This document shows, one piece after another, positions 47,797 to 58,569 of a stretch of DNA of 64,000 nucleotides. Under the pieces are notes generated by a model. It was not told where the DNA came from. It ran no database searches and saw only the letters and a program-made list of their open reading frames with translations. Position numbers and translations under genes: made by a program. This DNA is from Adiantum capillus-veneris. Taxonomy: Eukaryota; Streptophyta; Polypodiopsida; Polypodiales; Pteridaceae. Each line of letters opens with the position of its first letter. The stretch's first letter is position 1. The stretch is from contig CM043958.1 in NCBI GenBank assembly GCA_014529385.2, positions 120,105,518 to 120,169,517 on the forward strand. Reading direction: 5' to 3'.

Positions 47797-47829
47797 GGCC
47801 CTCCAAATGACCTCCGAAATTTCCTAATG
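47797..47829 (-). repeat. Right terminal inverted repeat
   Basis: 33 bp ending CCTAATG; perfect inverse of 42768-42800. Immediately followed by TGTCTGGCC of the copia host. Confidence 0.95.
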
Positions 47830-48706
47830 TGTCTGGCCTTGTCCAGACCATAGCATACATAAGAGAACCTACCCATGTAGCATATGGAACTTTAGACATA
47901 TAGGATATCTCCTCTTGTGTCTTTATACACATATCCTTGGTTAGTTTAAAGTGACCAGTCAAAGGCGTAGAAACCGTTTTTGCATTCTGCATAATTGCAA
48001 ACCTTTCTAGTACCTTCTTGATGTAATGTTCCTGAGATAGCTTTATTGTCTTCTTCATCCTGTCCCTTGATATTTTCATACCAAGTATCTTCTTTGCAGC
48101 ACCTAAATCTTTTATTGAAAGAGATTTAGACAGCTCCTCCGATTAGGCCTTTGATGTCTTGCATGTTAGCATTTGCAATCAACATGTCATCAACATACAA
48201 CATTAGGATGATGAACTTCCCATTTCCCAAATTCTTTGCGTAGGCACAATGACTTGAGTTGCATCTTGTGAATCCATGATCCAACATTCATCAATCGAAC
48301 TTCAAGTACCACTTTTTTGATGCTTGCTTTAAACCATACAATCTTTTCTTTAATTTGCAAATCATTTTCTCCTTACCTTTTACTTCATACCCCTTTGGTT
48401 GAATCATGTAAATTTCCTCCTCTAAATCACCGTGAGGGAATGCCGTATTTACATCCGTTTGTTCAAGATTTAAATCATGAGCAGCCACAAGGCTTAAGAC
48501 AAGCCTAATTGAGAGCATTTTTACAACAGGAGAAAATATTTCATTGAAGCATCCACAAGGCTTAAGACAAGCCTAATTGAGAGCATTTTTACAACAGGAG
48601 AAAATATTTCATTGAAGTCGATATCCTTCTTTTGGAAAAACCCTTTTACCATGAGCCTAGACTTGTACCTTTTCTTCCCACCTTGTTCTTCCTGCAGCTT
48701 GTACAC
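47830..48706 (-). pseudogene. Copia copy B reverse transcriptase (5' of the insertion)
   Basis: Minus strand: KKRYKSRLMVKGFFQKKDID, LVAAHDLNLEQTDVNTAFPH, then KRLYGLKQASKKWYLKFD, a region with the YVDD box around 48190-48200 in another frame, and KTIKLSQEHYIKKVLERFA to MYAMVWTRPD at the insertion point. A 68-bp tandem duplication (48485-48620) shifts the frame, and a stop lies near 48147. Non-functional. Confidence 0.85.
48485..48620. repeat. 68-bp tandem duplication in copia B RT
   Basis: CCACAAGGCTTAAGACAAGC through TTTCATTGAAG occurs at 48485 and again at 48553, essentially identical. As 68 is not a multiple of three it breaks the reverse transcriptase frame. Confidence 0.92.
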
Positions 48707-48715
48707 CCATTTGTT

Positions 48716-49201
48716 CTAAAGTTCCCGCTTACCTTTAGGTAACTCAACCAACTCCCATGTTTGGTTTCCATGTAATGAGTCCATCTCCACTTGCATGCTC
48801 TTTATCCATTCTTCTGTGGATTCATGCTGCATAGCTTCCCCGTATGATTCCGGCTCTCCAGAATCTAAGATCAAGAGATGGTTGAAGGAAGGAATAAACC
48901 TTTCAGGAGGTCTACTTGCTCTTATAGATCTTTGGGGAATAGGTTGAGGCTCCTCATTTGGTTGACGTTGTTGCACATTATCACCATTTGCAGTCCTTGA
49001 TTCTTCACCATCCTCAAGCTCCATGTACACATCACCTGTTTCTTTTGCTTGTTTTCTTTCCAAGTAATCTTTGTACATATTTTGTTGATTTAAAATTACA
49101 GCCCTACTTCCAAAAAATTTACCACCTTCAAGATTCCATAGGCGATACTCAAAGTCACCTTCTCCTAGCCCCAACGAAGAAACACTTTTTGGAATTTTCA
49201 T
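48716..49201 (-). pseudogene. Copia copy B integrase C-terminus and linker
   Basis: Minus strand frame with the copia-specific GKFFGSRAVILNQQNMYKD followed by an acidic linker (MELEDGEESRTANGDN), SRPPERFIPSF and ESTEEWIKSMQVEMDSLHGN, the last being the conserved entry to the copia reverse transcriptase. Stops at both ends separate it from its neighbours. Confidence 0.8.
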
Positions 49202-49359
49202 CTAGCTTTGATCTTAGGTTTTATCTATCTGCATGAAAGCCTCACACCCAAACACTTTGAGAAATCAATGATTCACCGGTTTACATGTCAATGCCTCCTC
49301 TGGAACTCCCCCAGCCAATGCCATTGATGGTGATCGATTGATTAAGTACACAGACGTAC

Positions 49360-50105
49360 TTATTGCTTTCGCCCAAAGCTCAAGTAGTAAGCATGCATGT
49401 AGCCGCATGCTTCTGCTTTCTCCATGATTGTTCTATTCATCCTTTTGGAAATTTCATTTTGTTGAGGTGTCCTTGGGGTTGTCCTTTGCTTCTGAATGCC
49501 ATTGCTAGCACAAAAGCTCAAGTAGTAAGCATGCATGTAGCAGCATGCTTCTGCTTGCTCCATGATTGTTCTATTCATCCTTTTGGAAATTTCATTTTGT
49601 TGAGGTGTCCTTGGGGTTGTCCTTTGCCTCTGAATGCCATTGCTAGCACAAAAGCTTTTAGAAGCTTGGCTGCAATACTTGCCTCCATTGTCGGATCTGA
49701 GGCATTTAACTTTGGTACCTGCTTCATTCTCCACAAAGGATTTCCACCTTTGAAATATGGAAAACACATCGAATTTATTATTCATCACATAAACCCATGT
49801 TTTCCTAGTTGCATCATCTACAACTGTTACATAGTAGAATGAGCCACCAAGGGATGGTGTACTTGCAAGACCCCAAACGTCAAAATGAACCAACTCAAGT
49901 TTTTTTTTCTTTCATTTTCTAATTTTTGAAATTTTGCCCTCTTTTGTTTACCATAACACAATCTTTACAGAACTCTAAGTCCACTTCTTTCAAACCTGGT
50001 AGAAGCTTCTTTGTTTGAAGTATTTGAATTCCTTTGGCACTCATATGCCCAAGCCAGAAATGCCACACCCCACTGTCGACTTCAATAGTTGTTACACAAG
50101 CTGAA
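49360..50105 (-). pseudogene. Copia copy B integrase core with internal duplication
   Basis: Minus strand: GAG-pre-integrase/zinc region (WLGHMSAKGIQIL ... FCKDCVMV) at 49930-50080, then the core with HFDVWG, LRSDNGGKYC and TPQQNEISKRMNRT carrying the three catalytic acids. A 138-bp in-frame tandem duplication repeats the Glu-bearing segment (SFCASNGIQ to MHAYYL). A stop near 49895 breaks the frame. Confidence 0.85.
49381..49656. repeat. 138-bp tandem duplication in copia B integrase
   Basis: CAAGTAGTAAGCATGCATGT at 49381 and 49519; the units are nearly identical over 138 bp (46 codons), so the frame is kept and the third catalytic residue of integrase is present twice. Confidence 0.93.
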
Positions 50106-50107
50106 GA

Positions 50108-50460
50108 TTACAAGCCGACAGTACACAAGTAAAGTGTACCAACCTTTTCTCTTTTGGAAACCACCAAAGATCCCTTTGAGATCTTCCATCGTTTGTTTCC
50201 GAATGCAATGTTGTGACCTTTATCATCCAATTGTCCTATAGATATCAAATTCTTGCGGAGAGAAGGAACATGCCTAACATCTTTAATCTTCCATTCATTT
50301 CCGTTAGCAGTTTTGAGACAAACTATATCTTTGCCAACAATTTCATAAGCTTCATCATCTCCCAAGAATACATACCCAAAATTACCTTTGATGTAATCTT
50401 AGAAATGTTTCTTGTGTGGTGTCGCATAGAATGAAGCCCCAGAATCTACTATCTAGGAAT
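50108..50460 (-). pseudogene. Copia copy B protease region
   Basis: Minus strand: an in-frame TAG directly precedes IVDSGASFYATPH (about 50400-50450), the aspartic protease active-site motif. It continues after another stop as YEIVGKDIVCLKTANGNEW, VRHVPSLRKNLISIGQL and WKISKGSLVVSK, the canonical copia sequence between protease and integrase. Confidence 0.85.
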
Positions 50461-51307
50461 TAGACACATTGTCTGATGAGAGAATTACAGCATCTTGCTC
50501 TACTTTACCTGCCACATTAGCCTCCGATCTTGGCTTGTTGTCTTGCGACTCCGACTCCTTCTTCTTGGACCAGCAATCCTTCTTGACATGGCCCTTTTTG
50601 TCGCAGTTCCAACACTCAAGAACTGACTTTGTGCATGACTTGCTCCGCCTTGATCGATCACGACCCTTTTGGTTTTTGAACCTCTCCTTAGGCCTTCCTC
50701 TTGTTTCCACTGACAGTGCAGCACTTGATGATTCACACGTGCTTCTCCTTTACCCTCGCTTAGGAGAACACCCACAACATCATCAAACTTAAGGGTATTT
50801 GTGACAGAGATAGAGTTACTTACAGTCATCACAAGGTTGTCCCAAATATCGGGTAGAGATGATAGTATAAGGAGATCTCACACTTCGCCATCAAAATTGA
50901 TTTTCACCGATTGAAGTTGACTTATATTGGTGTTAAAGTCATTTAGGTGTTCTGCAACTGTTCTCTGTCATCTTTAGATTGAACAAGCGCTTCATGAGAA
51001 TTATCTTATTGGATGACGATGGTTTCTCGTAGAGGCCGTCAAGTGCCTCCGTGGTCTTCATGTCTAAAACATTGAAAACCACCGTTGACGCCAAGCTTAG
51101 TTAGATTGTTCCTAATGCCTTTTGGTCAAGGAAAACCCATGCCTCATCTACCATTGTTGCGGGCTTCTTTGCAAGTCTTAGACCGCCTAGTGGCAAATAA
51201 AGGTCCTTCTGGTAGAGATAGTCTTCAATTTGCGTCTTCCAGTGTTGGTAGTTCTTGTTGTTGAACTTCTTGATCTTGAGCTTCTCTTCCTCTGCCATTA
51301 CTCCCAC
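50453..51307 (-). pseudogene. Copia copy B Gag
   Basis: Minus strand: MAEEEKLKIKKFNNKNYQHW then KTQIEDYLYQKDLY at the N-terminus (start at about 51298), degenerate middle, and the zinc knuckle CWNCDKKGHVKKDC (C-x2-C-x4-H-x4-C) near 50600. Frameshifts at about 51100 and 50830 and stops between. The gene begins about 50 bases after the primer-binding site. Confidence 0.85.
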
Positions 51308-51357
51308 TCAATTCAAGGAATCCTTTTCTTAAGATAATTTCGCTACGAGCGCGCCTT

Positions 51358-51369
51358 GCTCTGATACCA
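51358..51369 (-). other. tRNA-iMet primer-binding site of copia copy B
   Basis: Minus strand TGGTATCAGAGC, about 50 bases upstream of the Gag start. The sequence 5' of it (51372 upward) ends in ACA but does not match the copy A/B LTR, so the 5' LTR is missing or replaced. Confidence 0.85.
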
Positions 51370-51450
51370 GTTGTTTTTTTAGTTGGAAAAGATTTCTTTG
51401 TTCAATCAAACGTCTACCAGCTATTCATTTTTGGTTCGTTGACAATTGTT

Positions 51451-51530
51451 CTAGCTATCATTTCTAGGTTAAAGCGGAAATATGTCATCACTCCATCTAG
51501 CTATCATTTCTAGGTTAAAGAGATATGTGT
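51451..51530. repeat. 46-bp tandem duplication at the copia B / gypsy D junction
   Basis: CTAGCTATCATTTCTAGGTT occurs at 51451 and 51497. It lies in the poorly assignable 170 bp between the copia primer site and gypsy D RNase H. Confidence 0.9.
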
Positions 51531-51539
51531 CTGAGAGAT

Positions 51540-53050
51540 CATCTTCAACTCCATCTGGGTTCTCTACATGTAGTATTTTGGACAAGTGATCAACTTGTTA
51601 ATGAGTTGTCCCATTTTTACCACGACTGTGAGTCAAATTCAAGCAAGATTATAAACCACCTTACTATCCGACCAAAATTGCATGGCTTGTTGACCAAATA
51701 CAACAATGCTTGATGATCCATAAAGAAAATAAATTGGTTGGCTCAGAGGTGATGTCAAAATTTCTTCAGAGCATAAACCATGCCCAATCCTTCTCTTTCT
51801 ATAACTATTGTGTAGTTTTGTTCGGCATTGTTAAGTTGATGGTTGGCATAGCAAGTTGAAAATCCATGGTTCCCTCACCAACTTGTGCTAGAACACTTCC
51901 AATGGCAAAAGCGAAGGCATCTACATGAACATGAAATATTTTACTCCAATCTTTGAGGATTGGTGTTGATACCAAAGCCTGCTTCAACTTCTGAAATGAT
52001 TTCTCACACTCTTCTGCTCATTCAAATGTTACAATCAAACCTTAGAGAGGCTTAGCAACAATAATTGTATACATGAATAGATAAGCAATACAATCAAACC
52101 ATAGATAAGCTTTTGATAATATCCACAATGTCCCATGAATGATTGGACCTCTTTGGCTCTTTTTGGGTGTGGCATATTCACAATCACTTTGATCTTGTCC
52201 ATGTTAGATATTCCATTTGTTGACACAATATGTCCTAGGATCTTGACTTGTCTAACAATGAAAACACTTTTTTTGGATTTAGGAATATTTGATAGGTGCA
52301 ACACCTCTCGAATACCTTTTTTAGATTCTATATATGGTTTTCACATAACATTGAGTGCACACATAAGTCATCCATATACATTCCTAAAAAGTTACACAAG
52401 TACTCTTTGAACACATGAGCCATAAGTCTTTGCAAGGTGGCTCATGCATTTGTCAATCCAAAAGGCATCACCCGGTAAGCAAAAATGCCCCATTCATTTG
52501 CAAAAGTTTTTGTGTACTGATCTTTCGGTTTAATCGCCAATTCATTATAACCTGGAAATCTAGGTAGATTCGATAGATGCGACGCCTCTTGAATACCTTT
52601 TTTAGATGCTCTATATGGTCTTCGCGTAACATTGAGTGCACACATAAGTCATTTCTTTGAGCACATGAGCCATAAGTCTTTGCAAGTTGGCTCGTGCATG
52701 CATCAATTTAAAAGGCATCACCCGATAAGCAAAAATGCCCCATTCATTGGCAAAAGCTGTTTTGTATTGATCTTCCAGTTTAATTGCCAACTCATTATAA
52801 CCTGAAAATCCATCCAAAAAGCTATATGCTCGTTTTTCTGCTACCCTTTCCAAGACATGATTGGTGATGGGAAGAGGATAATTGTCACAAGTAATAGCTG
52901 CGTTACCTTTTTTAAGGTTGACGCACACTCTTAGCTTGCCATTTTTCTTGAGTACCACCACAATTGGGAATACCCAATCCGTGTGCTCAATTTCGTAGAT
53001 AAATCCAACTTCCTTTAGTTTTTCAATTTCCTCTTTGATTTTCTTGGCAA
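51540..53050 (-). pseudogene. Ty3/gypsy element D reverse transcriptase and RNase H
   Basis: Minus strand: VVLKKNGKLRVCVNLKKG, NYPLPITNHVLERVAEKRAY, SFLDGFSGYNELAI and NEWGIFAYRVMPF; a second partial copy of the same region follows because of a duplication of about 250-280 bp (52310-52590 against 52591-52840). Then the YVHSM..F.DD-type region in broken frames, KILGHIVSTNGISNMDKIK, and RNase H (TPILKDWSKIFHVHVDAFAF then FRHYLLSQPIYFFMDHQALL, VNKPCNFGRIVRWFIILLEF). Many stops. Integrase and 3' LTR are absent: the element ends at about 51540 beside copia B. Confidence 0.85.
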
Positions 53051-54271
53051 GTGTTTTGTTGTAAGTGTAAAGTCATTGTCTGCTAGGCTTAGCATCAGGC
53101 TTGAGTAGAATGGTATGTTAAAAAATGACAGGATCCACCCCTTTCAAGTCTTTATAAGACCAAGAAAATACATCCTTATACTCTTTTATCATTTGAATCA
53201 ACAACTCTTCCTTGTCTAGTGATAGATATGTGGCAATGTAGGCAAGTTTAGGCTCTTCTCTTGGTTCTGATAGATCTATTTTTTTAGGATCCTCAGGTTC
53301 ATCATAAGACTTCTCCAGTTCATTTTTTTCTCTCATTGGCTGTTCACCGATAATTTGGTGTCTTGAGTAGTGTACTCCTTGTAATGTGAGGGTACACTTA
53401 TTCCTTCTTTCCCTGTTTCTTTCCCATTTTTGTTTTCGCTTTCCATTTCTATTGTCCAGACCTTTTTCAATGTTTTTTTAATCTCATTGTATTTCTTCTT
53501 CCATTCTTGAATTTTGGTCCATCTAGGTTCACTATTAGCATTTCCCATTTTTGAGGCATCTTTAGGAGGCTCCATTAATGATTTTTAGTTTGGTTTAGAA
53601 GATGTTGTTGCCTTTTTTATTACTCTGTCTCTTATGCAGTCATGAGCTCCCACTAGTCTCATGTAAAATTGCTTCCCCTTGACATGTGGAATTGGATTGT
53701 TTCTCATCCTTCTAGTGGCTTGTTTGTTCCTGTAACATTTTTGTCTTCTGGGTTTTTTATTTGGAAAATCAAAGAATGTTTCAGGTTTTGTTTGAAGATC
53801 ACTATCATGATCCTCTAATTTCTCATCATTTGTACTAAGGTCCTCATGTCTCTGAGCATCAAGGAATTCATAATAATATTCATCACTTGAGTCCTTGTTT
53901 TGCTTCAAAGTGTGGCCTGAATCACTTTCCACAATAAGATCTTTAATTGAAATCTTGTCTTGGATATGCAAACACTGCACTTCGGTGTCAACTTCTTGTA
54001 CTTCACTAATTTCTATTGTTTCTTGGTGATTGCCACTTGGATTTACTCTAATCATGCATATGAAAACTAAGTCTAAGCCATTCTTGTTGCAAAACTTTGT
54101 GGGTGTGATTTCATTGCCACACACATCTAAGGTGGCCAAGATCTGAGTCCACTCTAAGGGATCCATTCTCTCTTTAAGAAATGGCTTTGGTACATAATCT
54201 GGATCTTCAAATGGTCTTGCCTTCTTGTTCTTATTCTTTACAAATTTGGTGCAATCAAAGGCTTCACGCAT
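53051..54271 (-). pseudogene. Gypsy element D, region between protease and RT
   Basis: Minus strand frames 54271-53585 and 53575-53118 carry an acidic, low-complexity spacer (SSDEYYYEFLDAQRHEDLST) with DYVPKPFLKERMDPLEW near its start and AYIATYLSLDKEELLIQMIK then EYKDVFSWSYKDL near its end; the latter is the conserved lead-in to Athila/Tat-like gypsy reverse transcriptase. Homologous to gypsy C at 8150-9300. Confidence 0.8.
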
Positions 54272-54336
54272 CCACAGATGATCCTTATTTCAACCACATA
54301 GGTACTTCAAACTTTGTAGCAGTTGAAAAATTAAAA

Positions 54337-54975
54337 TCATCTATGGGTGTTATTCGTATATCTCTGTAGTTGTGGTCGTTTTAAGTTGATTTGTGTAGTG
54401 GTCTTCGTGTGGAAGAAGTAGATATAATCATACCTCCACTCTTGAACCATCTTTAATTGGTGCATGAATGGCCTTCCTAGAATAACATCATAGTTATTCT
54501 CAGTACCAAAGTCTACTATCGTGAACTTATGTTCAGACTCAATTCCACAAGAAGTCATCACTACTTGTTCCAGAATTTCAATGGGTTTTGCAATGTAGCC
54601 GTCAGCTAACTGCAGTTTCATCCTCGTTTTTCTAAGGGCCAATTTTCCCTGTTTTTCCCAAATCAATATGTTTGATATGTCTACCCTTGCCCCACTATCC
54701 AAGATAGCAATGGTTTCTACTCTCTGACGCTCTATGGATAGTGTGGTATTTCCTTCTTTACCCTCGCAGTAGCCCCCAACCTTGTTTATGGGAACTAGTT
54801 TAGCATTCTTTTTGGGTTGGTTCCAACTCTCTATTGCAAGGTTTACGGTTTCAACTGGTTTTTTTATGCCCAATTTCTCAAGACATATTTGGAAATCATT
54901 CCACATATGTGGTCTGATTTTCAGCAGTTTTGCCACCGTTATACATCTCATAGGTGTGGAAATAAGTTCGTGCAA
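54337..54975 (-). pseudogene. Gypsy element D protease
   Basis: Minus strand 212-residue frame: NQPKKNAKLVPINKVGGYCE, ETIAILDSGARVDISN with the D-S-G active site, QLADGYIAKPIEILEQVVM, and YDVILGRPFMHQLKMVQEW, the second retropepsin motif. No stop within this frame. Confidence 0.88.
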
Positions 54976-54999
54976 CCCTTGAGAATCGAGGATTGGTTG

Positions 55000-55980
55000 T
55001 AAGATCCCTCACTATGAAGGTAGGACCATATTATTCATTTTTCCTTCATACGGACCTAAGAAAGGAGGTAACTCCTTAAAGGTATCGTCTCAACTATCCT
55101 CTAATTTCTTTGTACCTTGATCCCCGTATATTGATTGAATGTCAATATCAATCACGCCTTTGTCAATATCAACTTCTCTCTGACCTCTGGCACATTAGGC
55201 AATATCGGGTAGGTCGAGTTATCCGTAGTGTTTTTGGCTACTTGAATTGTTATGTCTTTCTGACATGTACGTGCGTTCTTTTTCTCAATGATGTTCCAAC
55301 TTCCTCTCTCTCGTTCGGCTATTGTTTCTCCTTTTTTTTCTTTGTGACTGAAATTTCAGGGTCCTGGTCATGTTCACTTATTTCTTTTGTTTCATCAAGG
55401 TATTTCAAGCATGTTGATGGTTGAAGAACTATCCTCTCTTGGATGGGCATTGCTGGTGGAGACTCCATAAGAGTCCATGCCATCTCAATCAACTTTTTTC
55501 ACATCTCTAATCGTATCTTTTCCCATTCCGCGTTAGGATAAGTCATTCATCTATGTTCCATTGTATATTTGTTGTCCAGTCTTGCTTTGTAAGCCTTTTG
55601 AATTTCTTCCAATGGCTCAAACTTTTTGTCAACTAGCATCGAACCTCCTCAAATAATGTCTTTTAGCGTGGTTTCCTTTGGGTTCAGTTCCGTTTCATGT
55701 ATTTCTTTTAGTAATACACTAGGCTTGGGTTGTGCTGATTGTTGTGATTGCTCTCGAGCTTGAGAAAACTCAGTTGTAACAACCTTTAATTTCCTATGGT
55801 ATTGGGCTCTCACTTTGTCTCGTGTGGATTTTTTTATTGATTTTGACCCAATGGATTTGTGAGAGTCACCACCCTCCTTCTCGCTTGTCGTTTTCTATTT
55901 TGCATGCGTCCTTGTCACCACTCAGTGGTATTTTTGTCTCTGAATCAGATCCGCTTGAAGATGATAAAACTTTCACAATG
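55000..55980. other. Gypsy D spacer, strongly degenerate
   Basis: Parallels 10000-10980 of gypsy C base by base in many places but has no extended frame on the minus strand. Belongs to the element between Gag and protease. Confidence 0.6.
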
Positions 55981-57190
55981 TTCATCGTCTTCACCTTTCC
56001 TTTTTTCTCTGGGTTTGAGGGCAGCCTAGGTATAAGTGTTCAATTCCACATTCCCCACAATATCCTCCCTCACTCTTCTTTCCATGAGGAGTGTTGACTA
56101 CCGCATTTGTTTGATCCTTTGGGAAATCTCTAGCCCAATGGTCACCACCGCACCTAAAAAGAAGGTCTCGAAGGTCTTTGTTATTTAGGTTGTTGTGCAT
56201 ATGATCTATGGGGATATGACTTTGGTTTGGTTTCATCTTGGTTAGCTATGAACATAGTGTTCCTTGACTTAGGGTAAATCCTTCACCTTGATTTAGGTTG
56301 CTCTTCATCGGCTCTAAGGATCTAGAAGATGTAACAACATTTTCTTGGTCATAGGGTTCCATAACTCTCGATGGATAAGGGTCACTATGATGACATTGTC
56401 CGTGATGTTCCTCCTTGTGAAACATCTGTATTGGTACCAAAGCACTCTCCTCTAGGTACTATTTTGGATATACATACCTAACTACTCCTTGATCATCTCC
56501 CAATAGTGGTGGTTGATAACCTAACATCAGTCTTGGCCTTTCTCCTCCTGGTTCAGGTTCACGGGTCTTAAGGTGTATCTTGGAAACGGTGGTGCTGGTC
56601 TATTGGGTTGATACTAAGGGTTTGATGGTGTATTTTGATGATACGGAAGGTTAGGTGGATGAGGCCTTTTTGTGACTTGTCCCCGATTATAGTAGCATTC
56701 CTCAGTAGCATGATTTGTCCACTTGTTTGAATAGCAAAACACTTCTGCTTAGGATGAGGTTGAGGCAACATAGTAAGTTGTGGTGTCAAATGATCTCTTC
56801 CACACCTTAAACATCGCCTTAAGGGTGGTATTATTTGGTTTTGAATCCCCAACTTTTGCCCCATTCTCCTCACAAGTTCTTCAGTTCTTCGGTGTTCATG
56901 GGTGTTTTTGTTGCAGCGTTGTTTTAGTAGTGCTTGGTGCACTTGCTACAGATCAAGAATCTGTTGAACCGGCATCCACATCTCTCAAAACTTCTCCTTA
57001 TATCTGGCAGTTGGCCTAAGTAGACGGCTACTTTTGTAACCTTGTCCGGCGTCATACACTTTTTCAAGTGTAAATCCTTCTTGAGATGTTCATTCTTGAG
57101 CCCCTCTATGAACAAGACTACGTGACAATCTTCTTGAGGTTTCTCATATGGTAGACACCTCTCAATGTATTGCTTGAATCGCAATGTGGC
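55981..57190 (-). pseudogene. Gypsy element D Gag
   Basis: Minus strand, N to C: RFKQYIERCLPYEKPQEDCH, VVLFIEGLKNEHLKKDLH, the Pro/Gln-rich middle, then two Cys/His knuckles, one damaged (FRCGGDHWARDFP, last Cys lost) and one intact in outline (YCGECGIEHLYLGCP). Frames shift at about 56920, 56560 and 56240. The N-terminal end is cut at about 57190 by a copia remnant, so LTR and primer site are missing. Confidence 0.75.
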
Positions 57191-57192
57191 TT

Positions 57193-57560
57193 CTTCAACT
57201 TTCTCGCTGTCTTATCTCAAAAAGGGCATTAATATTAGCCTTAAAATTAAAATTATGTTCCTCATTAGGTTCAATTAGCAACATGCCCTCAAAAAAGAGA
57301 GCAATTATTAAAATTACATCATCTGCATGCTTGACATACAAAATGCTTTTGTCTATTTTGAAAACCAGATGTAGACAAATAAGAATGGATCTTTCCATAA
57401 TGGGCATGTAGAAGCTTGCTTTAACCATACAGAGCACTTTTCAAACTTGCACGCCTTGTTTCTTACCTTTTTCAAAAATCCCCGTTCAAAAATGTAGTCT
57501 TATTGTCCAATTGATGTACATTCTAACCATTATGAGTTACCCATGCACAAATTTTGTGAA
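57193..57560 (-). pseudogene. Ty1/copia reverse transcriptase remnant
   Basis: Minus strand in shifting frames: NVHQLDNKTTFLNGDF (the copia VHQMDVKTAFLNG motif), a broken YG.KQAS region near 57425, and SILYVKHADDVILI near 57330 in place of the YVDD box. Only RT sequence is present and it is unlike copies A and B, so this is an older, different copia lineage. Confidence 0.7.
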
Positions 57561-58569
57561 TGAGATTCATATGACAATGGGGAAGCAAAAGCATCAGCAA
57601 AACCAATGTTGCAATAATCTACTAGCCATTAACACTACCATCATAGTTACTATTTGCCTAGAAAATTGGTAAGAAACTGTTTGCTACTTTATTCTTCTAG
57701 GTATAATCATCTAACAAGACTTATCAATTATGATTGTATGTCTATAGCTCACACACACACACACACATCCCTAATAGTTTCTCTTCATAGCTAACTAAAT
57801 TTTGTGAGGTGCACTCATGTCTTATTCACAATCAATAGTTGGTGTGTGTGTGTGTGTGTGTTCCAATTACAATATAACATATACACCAAAGAATCCTTTC
57901 AAATTAAAAAAGACACTAGAAACTGTCAATGAAAAGGTGGTATAATTCCCATTCATAGTACAGAACAGTCTTTATACACAAGTACAAGTGAATCAAGAGC
58001 CTGAAGATATATAAGTCCGCCATCTTCAAGCCAAGGAGCTTTGAAAACCATAGTTGAGAAGGTAACCCTCACCTGCACCCATGGAAACAACACAACATAT
58101 AGTTAGCATTGGCACCGTATGCAGGTGATGCATGGGTATCCTACATGTTATAGATGTCACCCAACTGGATTGCTTTCAAAGACAAATAGTTAAAAAGGTA
58201 AAGTTAACCATAACATATATTCAGAGATGGTTTCATTTACAAGGGGTTGCAGGGAAACCAAGTGGAGCCCTTTTCGCTTTGCAAGTTCTCATGAGATAAG
58301 GCCGGAGACGAGTTTTATGAGGCTTTTCAGCCCCAAAGTGGGCCACATATACATGTTTCTTAACTTTAGAGAGTTTGGCAGTAATTGCCGCTATTTTTTT
58401 GGGTCAGTAATAGTGCTTATAAGTGCATTCAATCTATACTTTCGAGTTGCCTGTAACACAAAGAGATGTTAGTAAGTGTGTACTACTCCTACCTAGATGG
58501 GGTCTTTGCTACATAAGCCAAGGGAGTGTACCAACAATGCCCATTAAATAACATGAAATTGATGCAATA
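57561..58569. other. Non-coding stretch with short CA/TG tracts
   Basis: AT-rich; (CA)n at about 57752-57766 and (TG)n at about 57841-57860. No gene recognised. Confidence 0.5.

Larger units (their letters stand above)
42768..47829 (+). mobile_element. 5062-bp DNA transposon with 33-bp TIRs, no target duplication, unassigned superfamily
   Basis: Both ends begin CATTAGGAAATTTCGGAGG and are perfect inverted repeats for 33 bp (42768-42800 and 47797-47829). Flanks are copia B: on the minus strand CCAGACA joins TTGCACATG when the element is removed, which is exactly the uninterrupted copia A sequence, so insertion duplicated nothing. The interior has two spliced genes in opposite orientation: a transposase-like gene (plus) and an unknown protein (minus). 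Length, TIRs and gene content suggest a formerly autonomous element. I cannot place it in a named superfamily. Confidence 0.9.

Noticed and set aside
42768-47829. Assignment of the TIR element to CACTA or Mutator
   Set aside because: Termini start CATTAGG instead of CACTA, there is no 3-bp or 8-11 bp target duplication, and the transposase motifs differ from the TNP2 copy at 14-17 kb.
49363-49842. 159-residue plus-strand frame with repeated Cys-rich segment
   Set aside because: Exact antisense of the duplicated copia integrase segment; the minus strand carries the conserved integrase motifs.
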